A stretch of DNA of 64,000 nt, taken from Limonium bicolor. Its lineage: Eukaryota; Streptophyta; Magnoliopsida; Caryophyllales; Plumbaginaceae. The stretch spans positions 400,704,438 to 400,768,437 of the forward strand of contig CM041778.1 of NCBI GenBank assembly GCA_023374045.1, in the 5' to 3' direction. Shown piece by piece: positions 46,102-57,950 of this stretch (position 1 is the stretch's first letter; each line of letters starts with the position of its first letter). Both the position numbers and the translations under genes were made by a program. A model generated the notes under the pieces. The model was given only the letters and a program-made list of their open reading frames with translations. It was not told where the DNA came from and ran no database searches.

Positions 46102-46137
46102 GGGTACGTGGGCGTACCCCTCTTTTTAGGGGGGTAG
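46102..46137 (+). promoter_or_regulatory. Hairpin plus internal polypurine tract (B)
   Basis: GGGTACG-TGGG-CGTACCC then CTCTTTTTAGGGGGGTAG, identical in design to A. Confidence 0.7.
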
Positions 46138-46495
46138 AGCCTTTTTCGCCTTCTAGTTTACGTGCACTTTCATTGCACTTTTACATGTAAGTGTTCTTGT
46201 GTAACACTATGTTTGTTCGTACTTATGTACCTTACTTTGATGTGCACTACGTTGCACTATGTTGAATGATTATGTGTACTACGTTACACTATGTTACTAC
46301 GTCAAATGAATGTGTGTACTATGTTACATTATCTTGAGGTTACTATAACAATCCTTCGTGATCATTTCTGTTATTCTGTTTCTACACTACGAACTGTAGA
46401 TTACTGAGACTTGGGACTTGTTCCCTAAAATAGAACTAAGTTGTGGATGCTTAACGGAACTTGTTTCCCCCACAACCATTTAAACTTAGAGATGA
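46138..46495 (+). repeat. 3'UTR of B with degenerate GTGCACTACGTTGCACT repeats
   Basis: Nearly identical to 29225-29581. Repeats at about 46240-46335. Non-coding. Confidence 0.7.
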
Positions 46496-46530
46496 GACTT
46501 CGGGGCGAAGTCCTTTTTAAGGGGGTAGAT
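46496..46530 (+). promoter_or_regulatory. Hairpin plus LTR-proximal polypurine tract (B)
   Basis: GACTTCG-GGG-CGAAGTC then CTTTTTAAGGGGGTAGAT; one G shorter than A. Confidence 0.8.
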
Positions 46531-48280
46531 TGAAATACCCCAAATCTAATTAATACTTTTAAAATATAAATAATGCAAACTTATCTATTTTCCGTACGCA
46601 TGCTCATTCCCGCATGCAAACGTTTACGTAAATAATATTACGCGTGCGCATGCATACACATGCATGCAAACATTACGTAAAAATAATTATTTTACCACAA
46701 ACATTAATGGGCGTAATTTTACAAACGCCTTGACATACTTGTACAAACACTCATGTACATGTACTAATGAGAATAAAACTCCTTATATAACATGCTTGAT
46801 ACAGAGAGCGTCTACAAGGAAAGATCTATACGAACATTTATACAAACAAGCAACGTAAATATTTTTTCGGATGCTTAAGCATTTATAAATGCTAAAATAA
46901 ATTGATATATATATTTAAATAAATGTAACAACTCAAGTTACACCTAATATATGGATCATAAAATCATAAGGACTCATCAGAGGTGAAAGATACGCAATAA
47001 AAACCTTAAGGACAATAACGTCCCTTAAACGCCTTAAAAACGTGCGTTAAGGGTGACCTTGTAGTATACAAGTCCTATGGCCTTTTTAAATAAAAAAATG
47101 GTCATACCATCATTAAATGATAATACAAACATAATCCCCAGACCGTGCCTAAGTAAAATTGCAAAGTGCCTGGGAGTTCCCATGCACGTTCCTTAAAGCA
47201 CGAAAGTCTCGGAAACCCCCGGAAATGCATTCTAAGTTGCTATAACTTAGTTTCCTTCACTCCAAATGATTAGTTGAACATTATTCAACATTTAAAAGAG
47301 AATCCCCACGCCACTTTTTCATTTTAACACAAAGTGCTCGGGGGAAATTCTTAACGCTCCTGTTTTGGTTTGGGAGTGTCCCGGTAGCCCGGAAATTGTG
47401 TCATGAGTTGATAAAACCTTATATAACTCAATGTAACACTTTATTATATCATTATTGACCATAAAAAATGTTTATAAACACTTGGAACTCGTTGCGACAA
47501 TTTATTTCCCAAGATGTCCTTAGAGCACAAAAACGCACTTTCGGGTGTCGTAAAAATGTATTTTACGCAATTACCTTGAAGTTTTTTATTAGCCACAAAT
47601 TGGGAATCTTAAATGGGGATGAATTGAACATCTTAATCAATTAAAGACTTGGCTAAACCATGAGTGCTATGGTGTCCGAAAATCACATACATTTTACTAT
47701 AAAATCATCATTTTACCTTAGTAACTTTCATCTTCTACCTTAATATAAATGTACCAAATAAATGTTGCAGCCTATGACATGTTACAATATGATCTTAATG
47801 TAATATAATGTGACAAAAACCAAGTTGAAATTAAATTCCCTCTGGTCACATATGTGGCCGATTTTAAGGTAGAAAAATAATGAGTTTTTGCCTTGTAAAG
47901 TCAAGGAATTTAACGCTAGGAATTAGACCTAGGTCTACCTCAAGGTGTGAGCTGGATTAAACAATAAAATGTCAACATATCAATCCCCAAACCAGCTGTA
48001 TTGGCGTCATCAATCAGGACCAAAGAGGCATATAATTCAACTTAGAAAGTCAAGAGAGATCTACCTTAAAATCATGGAGATTGCCTTGAATTAATGCAGC
48101 CCTCTTCCCTTCTTGATATGGCCGAAAATTTGGCATGCCTTTGGAGACTTTTGGAGCCTATAATCTGGAGGGAATCAAGGAAGGGAACTATTGCTAAGCA
48201 TGCCTAATCAAGTGACAATCAAACCAAGATAAAATCAGATTTTTCAAACCTCCATTCCCTTAGACAATCTCGGCCACCTT

Positions 48281-48311
<31 letters not shown>

Positions 48312-48457
48312 TCACTTGCTCATTTCAGAATTTGGTAAGTGATCTCTCCTCTCCTCTCTTCTCCCTTCCACAGTTATCTCCTTCCTTGAGCTTCAAGCTC
48401 CATTAATGGAGGACTAACCTTAAACTCCATTTTTGTGTCAAAATTCCTAGCAATCTT
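46531..48457 (+). mobile_element. 3' LTR of element B, 5' part only
   Basis: Co-linear with the first 1.9 kb of the central LTR up to TTCCTAGCAATCTT (compare 31507-31530), where element C starts. The remainder lies beyond the window or was lost. It includes the relic tRNA-like segment at about 46763-46818. Confidence 0.92.
48281..48308 (+). repeat. Run of 28 consecutive C
   Basis: The allelic position in the central LTR (about 31370) has only seven C. It could form i-motif or G-quadruplex structures, or be a sequencing or assembly artefact. Confidence 0.95.
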
Positions 48458-48704
48458 TGAAATACCTCGAATAATTATCACTTTAAATTAGTAAGGTTTA
48501 AATTAAATTATGTGCAATAATTACCACGAAACATTATGGTATTCAAATATAGATCCAAACGGATACTTATACAGCATGTACACATCGGTGCGTAAAATAA
48601 ATACCGCTAGTGCGCCAATAAATGGTATGAACATCTTGTATACCCTAGACGAATTATAAACGTAAACGTAAACTCATATATATGTACATCTCTAAACCGG
48701 AGAT

Positions 48705-49290
48705 GTTATAAATAATAATGCGACGCAAACATGAGCTCGTATATATGAATGCGCGCTTCTAAACCGAAAACATTAATATGGTCACGCATGTATATATGTT
48801 CATGTATATATGCATATATATATATATATATATATACAATCAACGTTACATATATAAATGACAATGTGACATAATAAAATAGTCGCGTATACAACTAACA
48901 ACGTGATAAAATAAAGTAGTCGCGTATATAACTAATAACACGACATAATAACGTAGTTGCATATATATATATATACAAAAATAGGAATGTATATATACCG
49001 ATACAAAAAAAAAGAAAAGAAGCAAACATATATATATATATATTGCATATATCATGAACATATATACATGCGTGACCATATTAATGTTTTCGGTTTAGAA
49101 GCGCGCATTCATATATACGAGCTCATGTTTGCGTCGCATTATTATTTATACAACTAACAACGTGATAAAATAAAGTAGTCGCGTATATAACTAATAACAC
49201 GACATAATAACGTAGTTGCATATATATATATATACAAAAATAGGAATGTATATATATACCGATACAAAAAAAAAAAGAAAAGAAAGCAAA
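48705..49290. repeat. Inverted repeat overlapping a direct repeat
   Basis: Arm one (about 48708-48830, with GCGACGCAAACATGAGCTCG) recurs inverted at about 49040-49147 (CGAGCTCATGTTTGCGTCGC). A second block (about 48890-49030, TAACAACGTGATAAAATAAA to CGATACAAAAAA) recurs directly at about 49150-49280. A foldback template-switch would explain both. Confidence 0.9.
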
Positions 49291-49292
49291 AC

Positions 49293-49366
49293 ATGCTCTT
49301 GCCAAGATTCGAACTTGGTACCAATAGCCTCCTTACTGAATACCTTAACCGATTGAGCTAAGCTCG
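49293..49366 (-). other. tRNA-like segment antisense in the C LTR
   Basis: On the minus strand there is a consensus A box TAGCTCAATCGG and a perfect T-arm CCAAG-TTCGAAT-CTTGG containing a consensus B box. A T-rich run follows. The acceptor stem is imperfect. Its position mirrors those in the G1 and central LTRs once the adjacent rearrangement is discounted. Confidence 0.6.
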
Positions 49367-49429
49367 TATTCAGTACCAACTACACATCTAGATATATAAA
49401 ACTACTAACGTCACTACAAAAAAAAAAAC

Positions 49430-50540
49430 AAACCAAGCCATTTCCTCTGTACCAGTCTCGAACTGCAACTGAACACAACGCAATGTATTAAATGTAGTCA
49501 CATATATGTAGTAGTACAACTGCTGGGACAATGTAACTAATTCAGATCCTTTATCCCATGCGTAACTGTCGTCCACCTGCAAGCAAAAAAAAAAAGAGAG
49601 ACATCAAAAGCAACAATGCATCTGCAGCAGTAGATGTTGTCTCCCACCATCGACACCAGTCCAGCATTTCCTTCTCCCTTCCTGTTGATCGGTACACAGC
49701 ACTAACGTGCCAACGTGCTTACTTCAAAATCCACAACAGCAAACTGAGTGATCTAGTCCCCTGCTTCCTTTTTCTGTTTCATGCGTCCACTTTGGGAAAG
49801 AAAGACGAGGCATGTACCTCCTCTCTGCCCAGTCTCGAATGGCCAAGAGAATACACCGGCTTTTTCCTTTGGCACGAACTCCTTCGTGAGTAATTCCCAA
49901 CAACGACAAACTCTCCTTCTCTCCGCCCAATTTCGACTGAAGCAACAGACTTTCTCTTCTTTTTATTCTAGCGCTAAATTCCTTGTTTTTCCTCCAACAA
50001 CAACACCTCCTCTATAGTCCCGTACCAGTGGCCAGCAACAGAGGATGAGGTGGTAGCATAGCATGTTAACGTCTCTGTAGTGATTAATACCAACTTCTTA
50101 CCATCCTCGAATGAGCGACAGAACAGGACCGCGTCTACCTCTTCTATTCCTGGCACAAGTTCTTACACTGCATCCCCCATAAACTGAAACAACCGGTAAT
50201 GTTTTCCTACTCTCCTGCGCCAAACTCCACTTCCTAGAGTGGTATTCCTCCTCAGCAGCGCGACAACAAAAACAGGAACTGTTGTTTCCTCTGCATGAAA
50301 TCGAGACAACCGGTGGTTTCCCTTCTCACGTCTTCCTCCTGCACCAACCCAGTTCTATCCTTTTTCCTTCTTACCGCCAGCAACAAACAACCTCACTACT
50401 TGTAGGGAGTAGATGTAGTTTCCATGCACAATCTGTCGCAATGAACCTGTTGCATACGCATGCACACAGGTAGCAGTTGGCCGCTAGTTTAACAGTATAG
50501 AAAAATCTATACTCCCTCTGTATTAGATAGCAACTCTTCT
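49430..50540 (+). repeat. Pyrimidine-rich, weakly repetitive part of the C LTR
   Basis: Degenerate units of roughly 100 bp recur with a CTCTTCTTTTT-like stretch, a CG(A/C)AA(C/T)TCC core and a CAACAAC-like tail (around 49810, 49900, 49960, 50120, 50200, 50300). The G1 LTR has similar material around 2880-3400. No coding seen. Confidence 0.35.
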
Positions 50541-50543
50541 TCC

Positions 50544-50712
50544 TAATAAGGCCCAACATATTGAGCCCAAATAGCATTTAGTTTATTATAGCCCAAAAGG
50601 CCATAGTGTCTCTTTTACACATCTATATATAAAGCCTAGCACTGTACAAACCTAATTGGGAATGATATACGAATATACATTGGTACCAACGCCGCTCATC
50701 TTTTACCATTTA
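50544..50712 (+). repeat. 5' LTR of the copia element
   Basis: TAATAAGGCCCAAC to TTACCATTTA, 169 bp. A TATA box (CTATATATAAAG) lies at 50623-50634, and the transcript start is expected about 30 bp downstream. Confidence 0.92.
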
Positions 50713-50724
50713 TGGTATCAGAGC
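50713..50724 (+). other. Primer binding site of the copia element
   Basis: TGGTATCAGAGC directly abuts the LTR, complementary to initiator tRNA-Met. Confidence 0.92.
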
Positions 50725-50786
50725 CTCATTGAAGGTGATTCCCCTATCAACCTCTCTACGCTCCTCTCCTGCTCCAGTCTTGATCC

Positions 50787-51800
50787 ATGGCATCAACCAC
50801 ATCAAGCTCCAGCTCCAGTTCTTCATCAGCCATCGATGCACACTCGGTTCCTGCCATCACAGGAGCTGTCTCCGGTTCTGCATCATTCTCTTTTCCTTCA
50901 TTAATCTCCTCTGCTGGTAACTTCATCAACCTCTCTTCTGATAATTTTCTGGTTTGGAAGAAACAAATTGAGCCTTATCTGAGAGGACATGGGTTGTTTG
51001 GAGTCATCGATGGCGATCCCAAAACCTGCTCAAGAAACCAAAGATGGGTTAGCTAAATGAATATCTGAAATGGAAACAACTAGATCAACTTGTAATGTCT
51101 GTTTTAACTGCTTCTCTCACAGAATCAGTAGTGTCAGTGTTACAATGTGACAACTTCTGCTCAAGTTGGAATACTGTTTCATCTATGTATGAAACTCAGA
51201 ATGCGGCAAAATAATGCAAACCAAAAGTTCTCCTTATGGATCTAAAGAAAGGAGGTGATACAGTCACTGAATACTATACTAGGCCCAGAGATTGGCTGCC
51301 TCCCTTGCCTCAGCAGGTTGCACTCTATCCGATCAGGATCTAAATTCCTATCTCATTAGAGGTTGGGCCCTGAGTTTGACACTCTAGTAACCAACACCCT
51401 ACTCGTCTGATGCTATAAAACTCTTCAGTTCTCTTCAGTCACATGCTACAGCTTGAAGCTCATCTTGCTCAACAAACTCAGTCCACTCAAAATCATACCC
51501 AATCAGTCTAAATTGCTACAGACTTGACTCAAACTCATTCAACAAAACTTCACCTCTTATCACGTGGAAGAAGCACATAACAACAACAGAGCAAAGGGAA
51601 CAACAACAACAGCATAGGGGCAGAGGCAGGTCATACATTAGCTATGGAACCACACAAAGAGCAAATGGAAACAGCTCATCCAACTTTAACCAATTTCTGG
51701 GAGACTGATCCCAGGCCACAATTCAAATCTGTGAAAGTTTGGGCACACTGCTCTCACTTGCTGGCAGAGAAACAATTATTCTTATCAGGCCCCTGCCCCA
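50787..51800 (+). pseudogene. Degenerate copia gag
   Basis: The ATG at 50787 opens a Ser-rich start, then the Gag N-terminal domain NFLVWKKQIEPYLRGHGLFG. The frame is lost at 51053 (TAG) and many stops and shifts follow. A shadow of the zinc knuckle is visible around 51720-51770 (GHTALTCWQ-like in shifted frame). Cannot make functional capsid. Confidence 0.8.
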
Positions 51801-51839
51801 TCCTCATTTAGTGTGAATTACACTAATGTTCACCCAGCT

Positions 51840-52215
51840 GAAGCTCCTTGGTACCCTGACAGTGCCGCTACAAATCATTTCACAAATGATTTCAACAACT
51901 TGAGCTTGGATACTCAGTCCTATGTGGATCAGATTCAGTGGCTCTAGGAAATGGGGCAAATCTACCTATTCTCAATCATGGTTCAGGCAGGCTTTCTACT
52001 TCCTATGGTTCATTTGTTCTCAATAATCTGCTTCATGTTCCACAGCTCACAAAGAATCTTATATCAGTTAGGAATTTTTGTGGTGATAATGATGTTTACT
52101 TCGAGTTTCATTTCTCTCATTTTCTCATTAAGGATCGAAGAACGGGGAGAGTTCTTCTTCTATGAGGAATTAAGGATGGGCTCTACTGCTTCCCCCCACC
52201 AGCATCTCAAAACCT
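51840..52215 (+). pseudogene. Degenerate copia protease and GAG-pre-integrase leader
   Basis: APWYPDSAATNHFTNDF carries the copia protease Asp-Ser-Ala site. A frameshift near 51945 moves to a second frame (MALGNGANLPILNHG, then LLHVPQLTKNLISVRNF), a typical copia continuation. Another break lies near 52165. Confidence 0.78.
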
Positions 52216-53325
52216 GAAGTTCAGCACTGTCAGGACAGCAGCTCAAGTGTGGCATTCCAGATTTGGCCATCCTTCAGTCAGAACCACTAAGTTACTATTA
52301 AATAAGTACGGTTTGCCTTTTACCAATATTAGTGGGTTAAATGAAGTGTGTGATGCTTGCCACAGGGGTAAGATGCACTCTCTACCTTACCCACCCAGTC
52401 CCACTTTATCTACTTCTGCATTTGATCTAGTTTTTATGGATGTATGGGGTCCTGCCCCAATTTTATCTATGGCTGGTGCCAAATATTTTCTCTCAATAGT
52501 AGATGATTGCACAAGGTTTCTTTGGATTTTTCCTATATCGGCCAAGTCGTGTGTGACCAATCTTGTGCTTGACTTCATTCGGTTTGTCAAGACCCAATTC
52601 AACAAGATTATTTGTGCCATTCAGACTGATGGTGGAGGGGAATTTCAACCCCTCAAACCTATACTAAGAGCTCAAGGCATCATCCATCGCCTCACATGCC
52701 CCTATGCCCACAGTCAAAATGGCAGTATTGAGAGCAGACATAGAAGCATTGTGGATAAAGGTTTAGCCCTACTGTCCCATGCCTCAGCACCCCTAAAGTA
52801 TTGGGATAAAGCATTCCTCACCTCTGTTTTCTTGATAAACAGAACTCCTATGGCGGTACTACATCATCAAACTCCCTATGAAGCCCTGTTTAGAAAACCT
52901 CCTAACTTTTCTGTCCTCAAGGTTTTTGGCTGTCTTTGCTGGCCAAACCTACGTCCCTACAACCAACCAAAATGGCCTACCGCACTACACCTTGTGTGTT
53001 CCTCGGTTACAGCCCACATCATTTCGGCTATCTCTGCCTAGACCTGGCCACTGACCGTCTTTACATCTCTAGAGACGTACGCTTTGATGAGACATCCTTC
53101 CCCTTTCAACAACACAACCAACAATCACCCTCATCCACCCTTACATCACCTACAGCCACTCTACCTATTATACCTGGCCTTTCCTTTCCACCAGAAACCA
53201 CCAGCTCAACTCCTCCCCCTCATCTCCTAGCCCCACAACGGAAAACACCACACATACTCCTCCCTCACCTATTCCTTTTAATATCTCTCCTTCTACCTCC
53301 TCCCCTCTGTTTCTCCACCTAACCC
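52216..53325 (+). pseudogene. Copia integrase
   Basis: The zinc module HSRFGHPSVRTTK...CDACHRGK is followed by a core with all three acidic residues: FMDVWGPAP, IQTDGGGEF and QNGSIESRHRSI. A frameshift near 52965 splits the C-terminal region (VFLGYSPHHFGYLCLDL continues in the next frame). A Ser/Thr/Pro-rich linker precedes RT. Confidence 0.92.
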
Positions 53326-53332
53326 TCATCCC

Positions 53333-54960
53333 ATGATTACAAGGGCCCGAGACAGCATTCACCAACCTCTCATAAGAACAGATGGAACTATCCCCTGGCC
53401 TCAAGCTCACTCCACTACACTTATCCTGATTCTCCCTCTTTCACAAAAGCTCTGCAATTCCCTGCTTGGCGGGCTGCCATACACAAGGAATATGATGCTC
53501 CTCTCAAATCAGACTTGGACCCTTGTCCCAAAACCTCCTAATACTCCTATTCTTGGTGTTAAATGGGTTCTCCGCACCAAGTTTAATTCTGATGGGTCCA
53601 TTGAGAGGCGCAAGGCGCGCCTGGTTGCTAAGGGTTATCACCAAATTCATGGTGTGGATTATTTTGACACATTTAGCCCCGTTGTCAAACCAACTACTGT
53701 CAGGATTATTTTAGCTCTTGCCTGCTCTAAACAATGGCCTATCCGGCAATATGACATCCAAAATGCATTTTTGCATGGTGATTTATCTGAAAATGTCTAT
53801 ATGCAGCAGCCCCCAGGTTTTAAGAATCGTCAACACCCAGATTTTGTTTGCAAACTTCAGAAGGCCATCTATGGGCTAAAACAGGCCCCAAGGGCCTGGT
53901 TCTCTAAGCTATCAGGGGCTCTTATCTCTATGGGATTTCACGGTTCTGTTGCGGATACATCCCTTTACATCTATAGCTGGTATGGTCAAACTATCTATGT
54001 TCTTATCTATGTAGATGACCTTATTGTTACAGCTAATTCCCCATCTCTCCTTGATAAATTCTATTCTGTTCTTTCTACCCTGTTTCCTGTTAAGGACCTT
54101 GGACCTCTCAACTTTTTCCTCGGTGTCCAGGTTCATCGCACAAACAATGGTCTTTACTTATCACAAAAACAGTACATCACTGATATTTTACAGAAAACCA
54201 ACATGCAATTCTCCAAACCTATCTCTACTCCCATCACCCCAAACACAGAACTTTCATCAACAGACACCACCTCTTTCTCAGATCCCAGTTTATACAGAAG
54301 CGTTTTGGGTAGTCTACAATACCTAAATCTAACAAGACCAGATATCAGTTACCTGGTGAATCGGCTTTGTCAGCACATGCACAATCCCTCCGTGCTCCAT
54401 TGGCGTGCTCTTAAGTGCCTTCTCCGGTACCTTCAGGCCACAAACGATCTCTACTTTCATATCTCCGCTCACTCTCCTTTGCGCCTCTCCGCTTTCGCTG
54501 ACTCGGATTGGGCTGGCTCCACGTCTGATCGACGCTCCACAACAGGCTATTGCGTCTACTTGGGCAACAATCTCGTCTCCTGACTGTCGAAGAAGCAACA
54601 CATCGTAGCGCGTTCTACAACCGAGGCGGAATACCGCACCTTGGCCACCGTCACTTGCGATCTTCTCTGGATCCAACATCTTCTCAAAGAACTGCGCATC
54701 TCTCTTTCTTCTCCCCCAACCGTCTGGTGTGATAATATTGGTGCGGTTTATTTAGCGGCGAATCCCATCCTCCACTCTCGAATCAAGCACGTTCAACTCG
54801 ATTATCATTTTCTCAGAGAAAAGCTAGCAAATAACACCCTGCGCATCTCCTTTATCTCTAGTCAGAAGCAGTTGGCTGACATACTTACGAAACCCTTGCC
54901 TGCGCCCCGATTCCAGTTACTTCGATCTCATCTTTCACTTTGCCAGATTCGATCGAGGGG
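53333..54960 (+). pseudogene. Copia reverse transcriptase and RNase H
   Basis: A single frame begins before TWTLVPKPPNTPILGVKW. RT motifs KARLVAKGYHQ, DIQNAFLHGDL, YGLKQAPRAW and catalytic YVDDLIVTA are intact. RNase H has FADSDWAGSTSDRRSTTGYC, then TGA at 54581 (Trp expected, one TGG-to-TGA change), then ARSTTEAEYR, WCDNIGAVYLA and HIDYHFLRE-like HVQLDYHFLRE. Otherwise a full-length domain. Confidence 0.93.
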
Positions 54961-54962
54961 GA
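54955..54962 (+). other. Polypurine tract of the copia element
   Basis: GAGGGGGA directly before the 3' LTR. Confidence 0.85.
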
Positions 54963-55131
54963 TAATAAGGCCCAACATATTGAGCCCAAATAGCATTTAG
55001 TTTATTATAGCCCAAAAGGCCATAGTGTCTCTTTTACACATCTATATATAAAGCCTAGCACTGTACAAACCTAATTGGGAATGATATACGAATATACATT
55101 GGTACCAACGCCGCTCATCTTTTACCATTTA
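54963..55131 (+). repeat. 3' LTR of the copia element
   Basis: 169 bp, appears identical to the 5' LTR. Same noncanonical TA...TA ends. Confidence 0.92.
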
Positions 55132-57908
55132 CTTCCAAGTCCCACCGAAACGACAACACAGCACCATCTCCACTCTTTCTTCTTACCGAAAATGACAGCA
55201 ACAGTCCCTTAAACTCTACTCCCTCTCGCACCTGGAAGTCGTAGATGGTTGCCCTCCACGTCCAACGGAAAACTAAGAGCTTGGGTCATGAAGCAACAAG
55301 TTGGGGAGAGGTAAACAACAGCTCACTTCCTCGGTTTTATGCGGCAAAAGTATAGCTCTTAACATGCTCTTTTTCCTCTTCTCTTTACGCCAGTTGAAGA
55401 GTGTTTTTCCTTCTTTTCTAGCCTTCATCCAACACAAGGAACAGCCATGAGAATGACTTACGCTCACATGCTCGAATCTGGTAAGGAACCGGCATGAATT
55501 CCATGCGGTCCTTTTTCTCCTTCAGTTTTCTTTGCTCAGAAAACGGTGTGCTTAACACCATCACTAACACTCCCCCTCGTGTCCAAGTACTGAAGGGATT
55601 GTAGTCCTCTTTTGAGCAGGACAACTGCCTTGGTCATCTGCACCGGACAATAAGGATACAAGTAATACAGAGGTAAAGACCGGTGAAGCGATGCTCTGTT
55701 TTAAGCCTCCTTCCAATACTTCTTCTTGGACTAAACTGCACCACCGGGTTGTACTCTAGCCAAACGAGATGCCAGCTGAGTTCCCACGATATTATAAGGT
55801 AAAGTTGCCTTTTTAAACTTCAAACAAACTCGGGTATAACTCCCTGTTATAGTTACTGAAAGAAGAACACCAGTTAACGGTAGTTTGTTTTTCCATGCAC
55901 ATACGGACCCCAACCATACTGTTGAAAAAAAAACTACTACGGTAATGGGGTTTCCCCTAAGGAGGAACGAACAGATAACATATATGTATAGGTATTGTGG
56001 AGTTAAATGCGTAAGGTTTATATATACGTATGCACGTGATATATCGGGGGTTATATACACGACCAGTAGAGAGCATATATACATGTAATACTGAATAAGA
56101 ACTTGTACACAAATAACGGGAATGTATGTATATATACATGCGTTATTTTGATTGAGTAATACTTAGCTAATGGTGGTTATAAGTTAGGAAAAAAAAAGAA
56201 TGATAATCAAATTAAGGTATATGATTACTAATATTAAGAATATGTGAGGGAAGGGTTTAAAAGACTGATGGAAAAATTTTGTATAAATGGTGACCTTTGA
56301 TTGACTTTAGAGGCATTATAATGCCATTAAGAAAGTTTATGTTATGCTATTGATAAGGCCATATATTTAGGCCATGTCAAAACAATTATTTTGTGTTCTA
56401 AATAGTCGTTAATAAATCTATAAGTGGATTTTTTTTTTAAGCTATGTAAGTTTCTGATGCAAGACCATATTTCTAGCGTTTATAACTGCTTAGTAACACC
56501 ATAGAAAAATATATGGGCATAATTATAAACTTATATAATGGCTCAAATGAATTTTAAAGCCTTGTACACGTATTTTATTAGATGGATAAATCGCAAAAGG
56601 GGCAAAATATAAATAAATGAAATATGGGGTATATAAGGTATTGGTAGCCTAGAGGAATAGTTTCAGAGATTTTATAAGTATAAGATATAAGTTTCATAAA
56701 ACTAGGGGTAAAATGTGAACTAGGAAACTAAGGGGTTAGTCCTGTAAATAACTATCGAATCGGTCAGAGAATAATTTAAGTGGTCAACCTTGACCACCTA
56801 AGAAGATTGACCAAAATAAAATGATAAGGATGGCTATCCTAAGTATTTAAAGGAATATTAAGTCAAAATAATAACTGTAGAAAAATTATTCTGGGAATAT
56901 ATAAATAGATCTCGAAAGTTCGGGGCATAAATGAAGATCTTAATATTTGAGGGGATTAGTAAGCAATCCTAAGAAGGTTTTGGAAATTTAAGTAATGATA
57001 TAAGTTAATTAAGAGGTGTAATATAAGGCTTCAAATAATTTAAGTGTTGGTCATTGGGGAAATATAGTAGTTATATATTATAGGCTGTTTAGGAAATTTC
57101 AAGTTGGACAAGATATATTATAACATGTGTGGATTGTAATGAATAATAGGAGGTACTAAGATTATATCCTTAGTAGATAAGGTGAGAGAAATAACATTAA
57201 TAACTGTTAAAACAATCTCACAGGGAGTGGGAGGATAACCCCTACAATGGGTGAAGAGCATATAAGGATAAGTGTAATAAGATTTATAGTGGAGGGTCCA
57301 ATTATAAAACCCTAGTGTTACTATTATGCTATAAGGTTGTGTGAGGATGAATAAATAATGAGTTATATACTCAAGGTATTATATAAACACATTGACTTAG
57401 AGACACCATCCAAGTCAACCCATATTGACTAAGTCAAATAGTTGACCAAAGTGGTCAAGTTGACCAACCTAAGGAGTTGATAAGTACATGGTCAATCATG
57501 AGTGGTGGTTGCTAACGTGCATGCACATATACATGTGCATATATATCGGTGTATACATAACCATATTTGTATAGCTATATGCGTATAAGAACTTGGATAT
57601 AACCCTATGGATAAACCTAATAAGTTTGAAAGTCTAATCCCTAAGTGGAGGATTATAATTACCATAGATGACATTAACCCGAATAACGAATTTCTAAAGA
57701 TAATAACCAGAGTAGAAACAAGGAATGAACGAAGGGTTTATTATGGGGTTTAGTTACAAAGACATAAGATCATTCGGAAGTTTTAGCATTCTGATGTTAG
57801 CATTATATTCCAGAGTTATGAGTCTGTGGAAATCTATGGAAGGACGGGAGCGGTTGTGTGGGAGTATTAGCGACTCCGTCCATGGTGCAGGTATGTTGGA
57901 TTCTATGG

Positions 57909-57950
57909 TCTGAACCCCTGATGGATTCTTTGGGTTCAGACATTTGTGTG
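57909..57950 (+). promoter_or_regulatory. Conserved LTR hairpin followed by TTTGTGTG (C)
   Basis: A perfect 9 bp stem TCTGAACCC / GGGTTCAGA (57909-57940), then CATTTGTGTGC, 1.44 kb from the LTR end. Confidence 0.5.

Larger units (their letters stand above)
50544..55131 (+). mobile_element. Ty1/copia element (4,588 bp), Ale-like, with identical LTRs
   Basis: Two 169 bp LTRs flank a gag-protease-integrase-RT-RNase H order, which defines copia. The target duplication CTTCC is at 50539-50543 and 55132-55136. The LTR termini are TA...TA instead of TG...CA. The LTRs show no difference by eye, so insertion was recent, yet gag is shredded and RNase H has a stop. It was probably mobilised in trans. 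Confidence 0.93.

Noticed and set aside
49293..49366. Functional tRNA gene
   Set aside because: A and B boxes and the T-arm are good, but the acceptor stem does not pair, so I call it tRNA-like only.
50513..50530. CTCCCTCTGTATT as a second Stowaway MITE end
   Set aside because: No matching inverted end or TA duplication was found nearby.
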